A stretch of DNA of 64,000 nt, taken from the NCBI RefSeq assembly GCF_003025035.1, contig NZ_PYJN01000022.1:248001-312000 (forward strand). The letters run 5' to 3'. The notes below the pieces were generated by a model. The model had not been told where the DNA came from, made no database searches, and worked only from the letters and a program-made list of their open reading frames with translations. Both the position numbers and the translations under genes were made by a program. This DNA comes from Rhizobium sp. SEMIA4064 (GTDB lineage: Bacteria; Pseudomonadota; Alphaproteobacteria; Rhizobiales; Rhizobiaceae). Of the stretch, positions 26,022 to 36,118 are shown in pieces (the first letter of the stretch is position 1; each line of letters starts with the position of its first letter).

Positions 26022-27461
26022 TCACGTGTTCACGCGATGCCGCGACACTTCCGCGCCCGCATCATGCGGCAGGCGGAGGAATCGCAACGCCGACACGGCC
26101 CCGATCAGGCTGACAACGATGAACGCCCAGTGGAAATCGACCAGGGAAAGGCTTTCACCGCCATGAATGGTGCGCGAGAGATTGAGAACTGCGGCAGCGA
26201 CGGCCACGCCGAGCAGCAACGACACTTGCTGCAGCATGCTCGATAGGGTCGAGGCGGAACTGCGCTGTGCGGCATGAATATCGGCAAAGCCGAGCGTATT
26301 CAGCGCAGTGAAGTTCATGGACCGCGAAAGTCCGGCAATGAATAGCAGGCAATATATTACGATGTCCGGCGTCGACGGGAACAGAAACGCACATGCGCCG
26401 ATGCTGGCCGAGGAGATCAGGCCGTTGACGACGAGCACGTTGCGGAAGCCAAAGGCTTTCAACATCTGCGTGGTGATCGCCTTCATGCCGAGATTGCCGA
26501 CGAAGTAGAACAGCAGATACGTACCGGCAGAGATCGCCGTCCGCCCAAAGCCCACCTGGAAGAGCAACGGGACCAAAAAGGGCGTGGCATTGATCGCCAC
26601 CCGGCTCGCCGTTCCCGCCGAAAGCGTCGACATGGCGAAGGTCTGCACCTTAAAGGCGGAGAGATCGAGCAGCGGCGCATCGACCTTCATGAAATGCCGG
26701 GTGGCGATGACGGAGAAAAGCACGCCCGCAGCGATGAGCCCGAAGCTGGGAACCAATCCGGTCGTACCCTGCACGACGAATTCCAAACCGGCGAGCAGGA
26801 AGGTCAGCCCTGCCGCCGACTGGAGGAAACCGATAAAATCAAGCGGCGCAACCTTCTGCTCCCGCTGATCCGGCACGAACCGCAGCACGAGACCGAGACC
26901 GATGATGCCGATCGGGATGTTGATCAGAAAGTTCCAATGCCAGCTCAGATAGGTGGTGATGAAGCTGCCGAGCACCGGGCCGATAACGGGCGCCGTCAAC
27001 GCCGGCCAAGTGATCATCGACATGGCATGCACGAGATCGGATTTGCGCGCGTTTTTCAGCACGATGATGCGACCGACCGGCGTCATCAACGCGCTGCCGA
27101 TACCCTGCACCGCACGGGCGATGACGAATTCGGTCAAATTGCCGGAGAGGCCACAGAACAGCGATGCCACGGTGAAAACCGTGATCGATGCCAAGAACAC
27201 CCGCCGTGCTCCATAGCGATCGCCGGCCCAGCCCGCCAGCGGCACGAAGGCAGCCATGGTGAGCAGATAGACCGTGATGCCGATGCTCATCGCCACCGGC
27301 TCGACACCGAACGTCGCCGCCATCTGCGGCAATGAGGTCGTGACGATCGTGCCGTCCAGGATCTGCATGAAGAAGGCGACGGCGACGACGAAAGCGATGA
27401 TGCGGGATTGCCGGCCGAAATTTTCTTCGGAAGGCTGCTCTGTGGTCCGAACAACGGTCAT
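26022..27461 (-). CDS. MFS transporter, DHA2 family (EmrB/QacA-like) drug exporter
   Basis: A 479-residue major-facilitator protein with hydrophobic segments throughout. Signatures: an N-terminal ILDGTIVTTSLPQMA (motif D1-like, TM1), the loop 2-3 motif GWAGDRYGARRVFL, and the drug-antiporter motif C-like ALTAPVIGPVLGSFIT in TM5. The WHWNFLINIPIG stretch is typical of the DHA2 (14-TM) group. It is expected to export drugs or metabolites with proton antiport. No emrA-type adaptor or regulator is adjacent. Confidence 0.88.
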   Translation of the reverse strand: MTVVRTTEQPSEENFGRQSRIIAFVVAVAFFMQILDGTIVTTSLPQMAATFGVEPVAMSIGITVYLLTMAAFVPLAGWAGDRYGARRVFLASITVFTVASLFCGLSGNLTEFVIARAVQGIGSALMTPVGRIIVLKNARKSDLVHAMSMITWPALTAPVIGPVLGSFITTYLSWHWNFLINIPIGIIGLGLVLRFVPDQREQKVAPLDFIGFLQSAAGLTFLLAGLEFVVQGTTGLVPSFGLIAAGVLFSVIATRHFMKVDAPLLDLSAFKVQTFAMSTLSAGTASRVAINATPFLVPLLFQVGFGRTAISAGTYLLFYFVGNLGMKAITTQMLKAFGFRNVLVVNGLISSASIGACAFLFPSTPDIVIYCLLFIAGLSRSMNFTALNTLGFADIHAAQRSSASTLSSMLQQVSLLLGVAVAAAVLNLSRTIHGGESLSLVDFHWAFIVVSLIGAVSALRFLRLPHDAGAEVSRHRVNT

Positions 27462-27664
27462 GACATGAAATTTCAGAAAATGGCGTTAAGGGGCCGGGTG
27501 TCCCCGACAACAATCATACGATCATTGAATACGCCTGTAGGCATTGCTTGCAAAGCCGCAAACCCATGCCGGAGCCATCAAAAACTGGCACGGTGACATA
27601 AAAAATCGCGATCTCTGCCGGGTTTTCTTCGGTCGCACCTTCGGCCTGCAACGTCGTGCAGGGG

Positions 27665-28327
27665 TCAATCGTCCGAGTATCGCTGCTCCCGCCAGGGGTC
27701 CCCATACATGTGATAGCCGTTCTTTTCCCAGAAGCCCGCCCTGTCAGCACCGATGAGCTCGATGCGGCTCAACCACTTGGCGCTTTTCCAGAAATAGAGA
27801 TGCGGCACGACGAGGCGCATCGGCCCGCCATGCTCGCGCGTCAGCGGCTGGCCTTCCCAGGCGGTGGCAAGGATCGCATCCTCGGCCGCGAAGTCCGCAA
27901 GGGGCAAGTTGGTGGTGTAGCCGTCATAACTCGTCAGCAGCACATGCTGCGCCTCGGGCGTCGGCATGGCGAGATCGAGCAGATCGCGCGTCGAGACACC
28001 CTCCCATCGGATATCATAACGCGACCATGTGGTTACACAGTGGATGTCGCTGACATGGGTGCTTTGCTCGATCGCCTGGAAAGCCACCCAATCGAGACTG
28101 AGCCGCTTTTCCACAAAGCCGAACACGTCGAGCCGCCAGCTCAAAAGCGACACCTGCGGCTGCTGACCGAGATCAAGCACCGGCCAGTTCCTGACGAGAT
28201 GCTGCCCCGGCGGCAAGCGCTCTGTTTCCGGCCGGCTGATCCGCCCGGTCAGAAACTTGCCCTCCGCCGCCCAGCGGCGCTTGGAGGTAGTGAGCTTGCT
28301 ATCGGCGGGGATCGGATCGTCGCTCAT
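27665..28327 (-). CDS. Sulfite-oxidase-like molybdopterin oxidoreductase (YuiH type)
   Basis: A 220-residue protein made only of the sulfite-oxidase molybdopterin fold. The Mo-ligating Cys is in HVSDIHCVTTWSRYD, followed by WEGVSTRDLL. The C-terminal HGGPMRLVVPHLYFWKSAKWL is the family's conserved cofactor-binding block. There is no signal or Tat sequence, so it is cytoplasmic, unlike the Tat-exported relative at 38579-39355. Substrate unknown for this subfamily. It requires molybdenum cofactor made elsewhere. Located between the MFS gene and hutD, with no sign of a shared operon (78-bp gap). Confidence 0.85.
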   Translation of the reverse strand: MSDDPIPADSKLTTSKRRWAAEGKFLTGRISRPETERLPPGQHLVRNWPVLDLGQQPQVSLLSWRLDVFGFVEKRLSLDWVAFQAIEQSTHVSDIHCVTTWSRYDIRWEGVSTRDLLDLAMPTPEAQHVLLTSYDGYTTNLPLADFAAEDAILATAWEGQPLTREHGGPMRLVVPHLYFWKSAKWLSRIELIGADRAGFWEKNGYHMYGDPWREQRYSDD

Positions 28328-28405
28328 GCAGGTATCCTCTCTGCGGCGCAGAAATAGGATAGCGGAGCCGGGTGGGTGTCAAGTCGGAGGGCTGCTGATA
28401 GCCGA

Positions 28406-28969
28406 CTATATTGCCTCGATGGCGATGCAGAATAGCTGCGCCTGGCCGGAGACCAAATGTCGCGTGGCGCCATCGTTAGAAAGCAAGAGACAATCGCCCA
28501 CGGCAAGTGCCGTACCATCGATTTCGACATTGCCACGATGGCAAAGAACTACGCTGGTCCCGCCCTTGAAAGCGACTTCGCTGTTTCCATCAACCGAAAC
28601 GCGCCATACCGAATGCGTATATCTGCCCCGCCGCGTCATCACGTTGAGGTCCGTGATCGTCCCGTCGATTAGAGTCGCCGAGGTCGGCGCATCGGCCGCG
28701 AAGGGCAGCGGATCGCTCGCCTGTGTCAGGCGTTCAGGCTCCCGCCCTTCGATGAAAAGGGTCATGCCCTCGCCCTCGAGAATGGATAGCGTGCGATCTA
28801 TGCCTGGAAAGACTGAAAACGGTCCATCCGTGGCAACGGTCGCCATGCTGACGCGCCAGTCGAAGTCGGCAAGCCCGGCGCCGTCGGGCGAAACGGCGAT
28901 CTCCACCGTTTCGCCGCCGCCGTTTTTCCAGGGCATGCGCTTATGGTCGCTGGCGCGCAGCAGCTTCAT
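28406..28969 (-). CDS. hutD: HutD family protein, histidine utilisation
   Basis: A 187-residue cupin-like HutD protein. ATG 28969 lies one base after the hutU stop region; a longer frame upstream runs into hutU and is discarded. The family motif is at the N-terminus (MKLLRASDHKRMPWKNGGGET), then DFDWRVSMATVATDGPFSVFPGIDRTL (split by me). HutD is encoded in hut clusters. In Pseudomonas it limits hut expression, probably by binding formylated or pathway intermediates; the exact mechanism is unsettled. It is the last gene of the hutIHU-D operon. Confidence 0.88.
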   Translation of the reverse strand: MKLLRASDHKRMPWKNGGGETVEIAVSPDGAGLADFDWRVSMATVATDGPFSVFPGIDRTLSILEGEGMTLFIEGREPERLTQASDPLPFAADAPTSATLIDGTITDLNVMTRRGRYTHSVWRVSVDGNSEVAFKGGTSVVLCHRGNVEIDGTALAVGDCLLLSNDGATRHLVSGQAQLFCIAIEAI

Positions 28970-28970
28970 C

Positions 28971-30656
28971 TTAGTTCCCCAGGATGGCCGGCAGGCGCAG
29001 GCCCTGCTTCTTGGCCCAGTCGAGGGCAATGTCGTAGCCTGCGTCGGCGTGGCGCATGACACCGGTTGCCGGGTCGTTCCAGAGAACGCGTTCCAGACGC
29101 TTGGCCGCATCATCCGTGCCGTCGGCGCAGATGACCATGCCGGAGTGCTGGCTGAAGCCCATGCCGACGCCGCCGCCGTGATGCAGCGATACCCAGGTGG
29201 CGCCCGATGCGGTGTTGAGCAGCGCGTTCAGCAGCGGCCAGTCGGAAACGGCATCTGAGCCGTCCTTCATGGCTTCCGTTTCGCGGTTCGGCGAGGCGAC
29301 CGAGCCGGAGTCGAGATGGTCACGGCCGATGACGACGGGCGCCTTCAGCTCGCCGTTCCTGACCATTTCGTTGAAGGCGAGGCCAAGACGGTGACGATCG
29401 CCGAGACCGACCCAGCAAATGCGTGCCGGCAGGCCCTGGAAGGCAATGCGCTCGCGCGCCATGTCCAGCCAGTTGTGCAGGTGCTTGTTGTCCGGCAGCA
29501 GCTCCTTCACCTTGGCGTCGGTCTTGTAGATATCCTCCGGATCGCCCGAGAGAGCAGCCCAACGGAACGGACCGATGCCGCGGCAGAAGAGCGGACGGAT
29601 GTAAGCCGGCACGAAGCCCGGGAAGGCGAAGGCGTTTTCGAAGCCTTCATCCTTGGCGACCTGGCGGATGTTGTTGCCATAATCGAGCGTCGGCACGCCA
29701 GCATCCCAGAAGGCGACCATGGCTTCCACATGCACCTTCATAGAAGCACGGGCGGCAGCTTCGACGGCCTTTGGATCGCTCTCGCGCTTTGCCCTGTGTT
29801 CGGCGACCGTCCAACCGGCCGGCAGGTAGCCGTTCAGCGGGTCGTGGGCAGAGGTTTGGTCGGTGACGATATCCGGGCGTGGGCCGCCGGCCTTCATGCG
29901 CTTCACCAGTTCCGGGAAGATTTCGGCGGCGTTGCCAAGCAGGCCGACAGACTTGGCTTCACCGGCCTTCGTCCATTTGTCGATCAGGGCCAGCGCTTCG
30001 TCGAGCGTCTTTGCCTTCTCGTCGACATAGCGGGTGCGCAGGCGGAAATCGATGCGGGTTTCATCGGATTCGACGGCGAGGCAGCAGGCACCGGCCATGA
30101 CAGCCGCCAGCGGCTGTGCGCCGCCCATGCCACCGAGACCACCGGTCAAGATCCACTTGCCCTTGAGGTTGCCGTTGTAATGCTGGCGACCGGCTTCAAC
30201 GAAAGTCTCATAGGTGCCCTGCACGATGCCTTGGGTGCCGATATAGATCCACGAGCCGGCCGTCATCTGGCCGTACATGGCAAGGCCCTTCTTATCCAGT
30301 TCGTTGAAGTGATCCCAGGTCGCCCAGTGCGGCACGAGGTTGGAGTTGGCGATCAGTACGCGCGGCGCATCCTTGTGGGTGCGGAACACGGCGACCGGCT
30401 TGCCGGACTGCACCAGCAGCGTCTCGTCCTCGTTGAGCGTCTTCAGCGTCGCAGCGATGCGGTCGAAATCGTCCCAGGTGCGGGCAGCGCGGCCGATGCC
30501 GCCATAGACGACCAGCTCATTCGGGTTTTCCGCAACGTCCGGATCGAGGTTGTTCATCAGCATGCGCAGCGGCGCTTCGGTCATCCAGCTTTTGGCGTTG
30601 AGCTCCGGGCCGCGAGGTGCGCGGATTTCGCGGATATTATGGCGTGGGTTGGTCAT
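28971..30656 (-). CDS. hutU: Urocanate hydratase
   Basis: A 561-residue urocanase. ATG 30656 begins [20 protein letters not shown], as in known HutU; longer N-termini would run into hutH. NAD-binding and active-site regions are recognisable: [56 protein letters not shown] (contains the active-site Cys), [18 protein letters not shown] and [17 protein letters not shown]. It converts urocanate to 4-imidazolone-5-propionate with tightly bound NAD+. It directly follows hutH (1-bp gap) and precedes hutD. Confidence 0.97.
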   Translation of the reverse strand: MTNPRHNIREIRAPRGPELNAKSWMTEAPLRMLMNNLDPDVAENPNELVVYGGIGRAARTWDDFDRIAATLKTLNEDETLLVQSGKPVAVFRTHKDAPRVLIANSNLVPHWATWDHFNELDKKGLAMYGQMTAGSWIYIGTQGIVQGTYETFVEAGRQHYNGNLKGKWILTGGLGGMGGAQPLAAVMAGACCLAVESDETRIDFRLRTRYVDEKAKTLDEALALIDKWTKAGEAKSVGLLGNAAEIFPELVKRMKAGGPRPDIVTDQTSAHDPLNGYLPAGWTVAEHRAKRESDPKAVEAAARASMKVHVEAMVAFWDAGVPTLDYGNNIRQVAKDEGFENAFAFPGFVPAYIRPLFCRGIGPFRWAALSGDPEDIYKTDAKVKELLPDNKHLHNWLDMARERIAFQGLPARICWVGLGDRHRLGLAFNEMVRNGELKAPVVIGRDHLDSGSVASPNRETEAMKDGSDAVSDWPLLNALLNTASGATWVSLHHGGGVGMGFSQHSGMVICADGTDDAAKRLERVLWNDPATGVMRHADAGYDIALDWAKKQGLRLPAILGN

Positions 30657-30657
30657 G

Positions 30658-32193
30658 TCATATCTCCAGAGAGGGCAGGATGCCGGCGGATACGGATGCG
30701 TTGAGGGCGCCGGAAGCGACGAGGTCGCTGGCGGCCTTGAGGTCGTTTGCCATGTAGCGGTCTTCATCCAGCGTGGGTGCTGCGGCGCGGATGGTGGCAA
30801 TGGCAAGGGTCAGTTCGGGACTGGTGGTCAGCGGCGCGCGAAGCTCGACGCCCTGCGCCGCCGTCAGCGCCTCGATGCCGACGATGCCGAAGAGATTGTC
30901 GGTCATCGGCAGGAGCCGGCGTGCGCCATGGCAAGCCATGGACACATGGTCTTCCTGATTGGCGGAGGTCGGCGTCGAATCGACCGAAGCCGGATGCGAC
31001 ATCTGCTTGTTTTCCGACATCAACGCGGCGGAGGTGACCTCGGCAATCATCAGTCCAGAGTTCAGACCGGGCTTTTTCGCGAGGAAAGCCGGCAAGCCAT
31101 AGCTCAGGGCCGGATCGACCAGCAGAGCGATACGGCGCTGCGAGATCGCACCGATCTCGCAGATAGCGATCGCGATCTGATCGGCAGCAAAAGCCACCGG
31201 CTCGGCATGGAAATTGCCGCCGGAGACTACGGAATTGTCCGACAGGACAAGCGGATTGTCGGTGACGGCATTGGCCTCGATTTCAAGCGTGCGGCCGGCC
31301 GAACGCAGGAGATCCAGGCAGGCGCCATCGACCTGCGGCTGGCAGCGGATGCAGTAGGGATCCTGAACGCGCTCGTCGCCCTCGATATGGCTTTGACGGA
31401 TCACCGAGCCGGCAAGCAGGCCACGAAGGGCAGCAGCAGTGTCGATCTGGCCCTTATGGCCGCGCAGCGTGTGGATATCGGAATGGAACGGTGCGGAAGA
31501 GCCCATGGCGGCATCCGTCGACATCGCGCCGGTGATCAATGCTGCCTGCGCGGCGCGATGGGCGCGGAAAAGGCCGGCGAGCGCGAGAGCCGTCGAAACC
31601 TGCGTCCCGTTGATCAGCGCCAAACCTTCCTTGGCGGCAAGCACGACCGGCGTCAGTCCAGCCTTTTTCAGCGCGGCTGCGCCATCCAGCCGTTCGCCGG
31701 CATAGAAGGCCTCGCCATGGCCCATCATCACGGCGGTCATATGCGCGAGCGGGGCGAGGTCGCCGGAAGCGCCGACGGAACCCTTCTCGGGGATGACGGG
31801 CACGACGCCCTTTTCAAGCATCGCCTCGATCAGCCGCACCAGCTCCAGCCGTACGCCGGAAGCACCGCGGCCGAGCGAGATCAGCTTCAGCGACATGATC
31901 AGGCGAACGACGTTCTCCGGCAGCGGCTGGCCGACGCCGCAGCAATGCGAAAGAATGAGATTGCGCTGCAGCGTGGCGACATCGGCGCTGTCGATCTTGA
32001 TGGAGGCCAGTTTACCAAAGCCGGTGTTAATGCCGTAGACCGGCGCGTTGCCGGCGGCGATCTCGGCAATACGCGCAGCGGCTTTGAGAATGCCGGCATC
32101 GAAGGAGGCATCGAGCTTGGCAGGCTCGCCAGTCCAATAGATCGCGGCCAATTGTTTCAGCGAGACGGAGCCTGGATGGAGTGTGACGGTCAT
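30658..32193 (-). CDS. hutH: Histidine ammonia-lyase
   Basis: A 511-residue histidase. The MIO prosthetic group forms from Ala142-Ser143-Gly144 in [15 protein letters not shown], the same position as Pseudomonas HutH Ser143. Other family blocks: [24 protein letters not shown], and the C-terminal [15 protein letters not shown]. It removes ammonia from L-histidine to give urocanate, the first step of the pathway. Its start overlaps the end of hutI (32190-32193, ATGA). Confidence 0.97.
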   Translation of the reverse strand: MTVTLHPGSVSLKQLAAIYWTGEPAKLDASFDAGILKAAARIAEIAAGNAPVYGINTGFGKLASIKIDSADVATLQRNLILSHCCGVGQPLPENVVRLIMSLKLISLGRGASGVRLELVRLIEAMLEKGVVPVIPEKGSVGASGDLAPLAHMTAVMMGHGEAFYAGERLDGAAALKKAGLTPVVLAAKEGLALINGTQVSTALALAGLFRAHRAAQAALITGAMSTDAAMGSSAPFHSDIHTLRGHKGQIDTAAALRGLLAGSVIRQSHIEGDERVQDPYCIRCQPQVDGACLDLLRSAGRTLEIEANAVTDNPLVLSDNSVVSGGNFHAEPVAFAADQIAIAICEIGAISQRRIALLVDPALSYGLPAFLAKKPGLNSGLMIAEVTSAALMSENKQMSHPASVDSTPTSANQEDHVSMACHGARRLLPMTDNLFGIVGIEALTAAQGVELRAPLTTSPELTLAIATIRAAAPTLDEDRYMANDLKAASDLVASGALNASVSAGILPSLEI

Positions 32194-33446
32194 CGGTCGA
32201 ATTTTTCTCCCTTGAAGACGCGGGCATGAAGCGGATTGAAGCCGATGCGATAGACAAGCTCGGCAGGGCTTTCGATGTTCCAGATGGCGAAATCGGCCGA
32301 TTTTCCGGCCTCCAGCGTCCCGGTCTTGGCGAGCAGGCCGAGAGCACGGGCACCCTCACGGGTGGCACCCGCGATGCATTCCTCGACGGTCAGGCCGAAG
32401 AGGGTCGCTGCCATGTTCATCGTCAGCAGCATCGAAGTCAGCGGCGAGGTGCCGGGATTGCAATCGGTGGCGATGGCGATCGCAACACCTGCCTCGCGCA
32501 GCGCCTTGACCGGCGGCTTCTGCTTTTCATGAATGGCATAGAAGGCGCCGGGCAGGATGACGGCGACCGTGCCGGCATCCGCCATGGCCTTCACGCCGTC
32601 CTCATCGAGATATTCGAGATGGTCGGCGGAAAGAGCGCCATAGGAGGCGGCAAGCTTGGCGCCGCCGAGATTGGAAAGCTGCTCGGCATGCAGCTTCACC
32701 GGGATGCCAAACGCCTTTGCACGATCGAAGACGCGGGCGATCTCGGCCGGCGAAAAGGCAATCCCCTCGCAGAAGCCGTCGACGGCATCGGCCAGGCCCC
32801 TGGCATGCGCTTGCTCCAGACCCGGCAACACGACGTCGGAAATATAGTCGTCGTTCCGACCCCTATAGTCCGCCGGCGTCGCATGCGCGGCGAGATAGGA
32901 GGTGACGACGCGGATCGGACGGGCGTCTTCCAGCGCACGAGCGGCTTGCAGCATCTTCAATTCGGATTCGACGCTGAGACCATAGCCGGACTTCACCTCG
33001 ATCGTGGTGACACCTTCGGCAAGCAGCGTATCGAGGCGGGGCAAGGCCGTCGCAATGAGATCATTGACGGAAAGCGCGCGCGTTGCGTTGACGGAGGAGA
33101 CGATGCCGCCGCCGGCCCGCGCGATTTCTTCGTAGCTCGCGCCTTCCAGCCGCATCTCGAATTCGCGGGCGCGGTTACCGCCGTGAACGATGTGCGTGTG
33201 GCAATCGATGATACCGGGCGTGATCCAACGACCTTCCAGATCGACGACTTCGGCATCGCCGGTCTCAGGCACATCGCTTTCATTGCCCGCAAAAACGATG
33301 CGGCTTCCCTTGGTCAGGATCGCACCCTTCTCGACAATGCCGAGCCCTAGCCGATCGCCTTGCAAGGTCGCCAGACGGGTGTTGCGCCAAAGGCGGCTTT
33401 TGCCCTCGGATCTCACGCTATCGCTGGAAAAATTGTTCCCACTCAT
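32190..33446 (-). CDS. hutI: Imidazolonepropionase
   Basis: A 418-residue amidohydrolase. ATG 33446 is preceded by AGGAAAGG; a 28-codon N-terminal extension that would pass through the HutC-type operator is rejected. Metal-binding motif [16 protein letters not shown], then [13 protein letters not shown] and [16 protein letters not shown] (catalytic Asp). It hydrolyses imidazolonepropionate to N-formimidoyl-L-glutamate. It is the first gene of the hutIHUD operon, under the palindrome at 33477-33488. Confidence 0.96.
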   Translation of the reverse strand: MSGNNFSSDSVRSEGKSRLWRNTRLATLQGDRLGLGIVEKGAILTKGSRIVFAGNESDVPETGDAEVVDLEGRWITPGIIDCHTHIVHGGNRAREFEMRLEGASYEEIARAGGGIVSSVNATRALSVNDLIATALPRLDTLLAEGVTTIEVKSGYGLSVESELKMLQAARALEDARPIRVVTSYLAAHATPADYRGRNDDYISDVVLPGLEQAHARGLADAVDGFCEGIAFSPAEIARVFDRAKAFGIPVKLHAEQLSNLGGAKLAASYGALSADHLEYLDEDGVKAMADAGTVAVILPGAFYAIHEKQKPPVKALREAGVAIAIATDCNPGTSPLTSMLLTMNMAATLFGLTVEECIAGATREGARALGLLAKTGTLEAGKSADFAIWNIESPAELVYRIGFNPLHARVFKGEKFDR

Positions 33447-33476
33447 CAGCTTTACGCCTTTCCTTATGGGCTCATA

Positions 33477-33488
33477 ATGTATATACAT
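33477..33488. promoter_or_regulatory. HutC-type operator between hutI and hutF
   Basis: Perfect 12-bp palindrome ATGTATATACAT in the 101-bp divergent intergenic region, matching the known HutC motif TGTATATACA. One site can control both the hutIHUD and hutF sides. Urocanate is the known inducer that releases HutC. Confidence 0.85.
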
Positions 33489-33547
33489 ATTAAAAGAGCT
33501 GACAAGAGGGATTTTGGACTCAGTATCCAAAAGGAAAGAGCTAGGTC

Positions 33548-34891
33548 ATGACGAAACTTCATGCACGTTCGGCGCTGCTTCACGATGGCTGGCGGGAAAA
33601 TGTCCGCCTGACTCTGGAGGACGGCCGCATTGCCGGCATCGAGGCTGATGTTGCAGCAGAGGCCGGCGACGAGCGGCACGACATTCTGGTCCCTGCCATG
33701 CCCAATCTCCACAGCCATGCCTTTCAGCGCGCCATGGCCGGCCTTGCGGAAGTTCGTGGCCCGGCTAACGACAGCTTCTGGAGCTGGCGGACCGTCATGT
33801 ACAAGTTCGCGCTCTCGATGACCCCCGATCATGTCGAGGCAGTGGCCGCGCAGCTCTATATGGAAATGCTGGAAGCGGGCTTCTCCCGTGTCGGCGAGTT
33901 CCACTATCTGCATCACGACAAGGACGGCAGCCCTTACGCCAATGTCGCCGAGTTGGCCGAGCGCATCGGCGCAGCAAGCGCCGAAACGGGCATTGGGTTG
34001 ACACTGCTGCCGGTCTTCTACGCCCATTCCGGTTTTGGTGGCGCGGCTCCCATCGATGGCCAGCGGCGCTTCATCAATTCGCTCGATCGATTCGAAGCGC
34101 TGATGGCCGGCTGCCGGACGATCGTTGGCCGGTTGCCAGGCGCCGAACTCGGCCTCGCCCCGCACAGCCTGCGGGCGGTAACACCGGAAGAGCTGGAAAA
34201 ACTCGTGCCGCTCGCCGGTAACGGGCCGATCCATATCCATGTCGCCGAACAGGTGAAGGAAGTGGAGGATTGCATCGCCTGGTCGGGTGCCCGCCCCGTG
34301 CAATGGCTGCTCGATCACGCCCCGGTCGACGGGCGCTGGTGCCTCATCCACGCAACCCATATGACCGATGACGAAACCCGGCGAATGGCGAAAAGCGGCG
34401 CGATCGCCGGCCTCTGCTCCGTGACGGAAGCCAATCTCGGCGACGGCACTTTTCCGGCGCCGCTCTTTCTGGAAGAAGGCGGCCGCTATGGCATCGGCTC
34501 GGATTCCAACATTCTGATCTCCGTTCCGGAAGAACTGCGGCAGCTCGAATATTCCCAGCGCCTGGCGCTGAGGGCCCGCAATGTCATCGCCTCGTCGGGC
34601 GGCTCGACGGCGCGCGCGCTGTTCGACCATGCCATTGCCGGTGGCGGCGCAGCCTTGAAGGCACAAGTCGGGCTCGCTGTCGGCCGTTACGCCGACGTTG
34701 TCTCGCTCGACGTCAACGCCGTTCCCTACCTCTCCGGCGATCAGATCCTCGATCAATGGATGTTCGCCGGCGGCGTTACAGTCGACAGCGTCTGGGCACA
34801 GGGCCGCAAGCAGGTCGAAGGTGGCCGACATAAGCAGCGGAAAACGATCGCTGCCCGATTCCGCGCCGCTATGACCGAACTAATCGGTTGA
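33548..34891 (+). CDS. hutF: Formimidoylglutamate deiminase
   Basis: A 447-residue amidohydrolase. Metal motif MPNLHSHAFQRAMAGLAE, then GEFHYLHHDKDG, IHIHVAEQVKEVEDC, WCLIHATHMTDDE and GIGSDSNILIS. It deiminates N-formimidoyl-L-glutamate to N-formyl-L-glutamate plus ammonia. This marks the five-step hut pathway, which also needs HutG (N-formylglutamate deformylase); hutG is not in this cluster. Divergent from hutI and followed by hutC. Confidence 0.95.
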   Translation: MTKLHARSALLHDGWRENVRLTLEDGRIAGIEADVAAEAGDERHDILVPAMPNLHSHAFQRAMAGLAEVRGPANDSFWSWRTVMYKFALSMTPDHVEAVAAQLYMEMLEAGFSRVGEFHYLHHDKDGSPYANVAELAERIGAASAETGIGLTLLPVFYAHSGFGGAAPIDGQRRFINSLDRFEALMAGCRTIVGRLPGAELGLAPHSLRAVTPEELEKLVPLAGNGPIHIHVAEQVKEVEDCIAWSGARPVQWLLDHAPVDGRWCLIHATHMTDDETRRMAKSGAIAGLCSVTEANLGDGTFPAPLFLEEGGRYGIGSDSNILISVPEELRQLEYSQRLALRARNVIASSGGSTARALFDHAIAGGGAALKAQVGLAVGRYADVVSLDVNAVPYLSGDQILDQWMFAGGVTVDSVWAQGRKQVEGGRHKQRKTIAARFRAAMTELIG

Positions 34892-34974
34892 AAAAGCACT
34901 TTTCCTCGCGACAATGAAATCCTAAATGAACACAGTGGCGATCACCCAGGTCTCACGAGGAAACGGTCGGCGGC

Positions 34975-35694
34975 ATGACCACAGCTAAAGAAGCGACCCT
35001 GCATCAGCGTATCCTGAGCGATATCGAGAGCCGGATCGTTTCCGGCGATTGGCCGCCCGGCCATCGGATACCCTTTGAGCTTGCTTTGGCGGAACAATAT
35101 GACTGTTCGCGCATGACGGTGAACAAGGTGCTGACGCAGCTTGCCCGGGCAGGCTTGATCGAGCGGCGCAAGCGTTCGGGAAGCTTCGTCACGCAACCGC
35201 AGGCGCAATCGGCGGTGTTGGAAATCCACGACATCAAGTCCGAAATCCTGTCGCTGAACCTGCCCTACTCCCATAAGATCGTGAAGCGCGCCAAGCGCAA
35301 GGGCCGCCCCGACGATGCGCGGAGGCTGCAATTTGCCGGCGCAGTCTCGGTACTGGACATCACCTGCATTCACTATGCCGGCCGCAGGCCTTTCTGTCTG
35401 GAAGATCGGGTCATCAATCTCGATGCCGTCCCCGAGGCGGCTCAGGTCAATTTCGACGAATTGCCGCCGGGACCGTGGCTGATCAATCAGGTGCCTTGGA
35501 GCACGGCCGAACACCAGATCCGAGCCATCCCGGCCGAGGGCGAGGCTGCCGCAAGCCTGGATATCGCCAAGGGCACCGCCTGCCTCGTCATCGAACGACG
35601 CACCTGGAGCAACCTCGGACCGATCACGCACGTCCGCCTGACCTATCCCGGCGATCGTCATACATTGGTGGCGCGCTTCACGCCCTCGAGCTGA
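34975..35694 (+). CDS. hutC: HutC, GntR-family repressor of histidine utilisation
   Basis: A 239-residue GntR/HutC regulator. The N-terminal winged HTH (LHQRILSDIESRIVSGDWPP, ALAEQYDCSRMTVNKVLTQL) is followed by a UbiC-lyase-like effector domain (about 85-235, with CLEDRVINLDAVPEA and LVIERRTW). It is expected to bind the ATGTATATACAT site at 33477-33488 and release it on binding urocanate. It is 83 bp after hutF and probably co-transcribed. Confidence 0.93.
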   Translation: MTTAKEATLHQRILSDIESRIVSGDWPPGHRIPFELALAEQYDCSRMTVNKVLTQLARAGLIERRKRSGSFVTQPQAQSAVLEIHDIKSEILSLNLPYSHKIVKRAKRKGRPDDARRLQFAGAVSVLDITCIHYAGRRPFCLEDRVINLDAVPEAAQVNFDELPPGPWLINQVPWSTAEHQIRAIPAEGEAAASLDIAKGTACLVIERRTWSNLGPITHVRLTYPGDRHTLVARFTPSS

Positions 35695-35716
35695 AACCGC
35701 GCGATCCTTTGTTTTT

Positions 35717-35764
35717 ACGCATTCCGAACGGAAAACCGCTTCGCACTTTTCCTGGAATTGCTTA
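35717..35764 (-). repeat. Rhizobial CAATTCC-type intergenic repeat, copy 1
   Basis: Read on the minus strand this is AAGCAATTCCAGGAAAAG, then a GCGGTTTTCCG arm and GGAAT; the outer arms pair imperfectly. It is the same element as at 53307 and 59037, in opposite orientation. It lies just after hutC and may serve as a transcription end. Confidence 0.75.
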
Positions 35765-35768
35765 GCCG

Positions 35769-35921
35769 CTACTGGCGCTGCACGGGCTCGCTCTGCATCG
35801 GGATAAGCGTGTCGGATTGATGGATGGGCTTCACGGGATTGACCAACAAGATACTGAGCGCAATCAGCACGAGCGCCAGGATAAGGATAATGCCGATCAA
35901 AAATGGACGAATGGCGATCAT
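35769..35921 (-). CDS. Small single-pass membrane protein (50 aa)
   Basis: ATG 35921 gives MIAIRPFLIGIILILALVLI and onward, a strong transmembrane segment (about 6-28) followed by a short polar tail (PVKPIHQSDTLIPMQSEPVQ). A longer frame upstream (to 36029) is possible but adds an unlikely Cys/Ser-rich leader. I do not recognise it; small membrane proteins of this type are frequent and often missed. No functional neighbour is evident. Confidence 0.5.
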   Translation of the reverse strand: MIAIRPFLIGIILILALVLIALSILLVNPVKPIHQSDTLIPMQSEPVQRQ

Positions 35922-36083
35922 TTCGGTTCTCCAATCTTCCGCGTTTGATGCCATAACGTGACAGGAAGGGGATTTTGAGGCAACCGGCTTTTTTGCGCTC
36001 AGACATTGCGTGAAACTATAAAGTTTCAACCCTATTCCCCTATTTGCTGAATTCTCGGCGACGAAACGGATAATCCGAGCGAC

Positions 36084-36112
36084 TTGACAGGCACCCTACC
36101 AATAGGTAGGCA
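36084..36112 (+). promoter_or_regulatory. Promoter and CCTACC-N4-GGTAGG operator of the tetR gene at 36119
   Basis: TTGACA (36084-36089) with a 17-bp spacer to a weak -10 (36107-36112). A perfect inverted repeat CCTACC-AATA-GGTAGG (36095-36110) sits within the spacer and -10. It is the same motif as at 36874-36891, so the regulator probably represses itself and the downstream gene. The transcript would begin close to the start codon. Confidence 0.7.
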
Positions 36113-36118
36113 AAACGA

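Noticed and set aside
27514..27750. 78-codon minus-strand frame in the gap between the MFS and molybdoenzyme genes
   Set aside because: Runs out of the end of the molybdoenzyme gene in another frame; no start signal or family similarity.
29316..30704. 462-codon plus-strand frame opposite hutU
   Set aside because: Antisense shadow of urocanate hydratase, which is complete and conserved.
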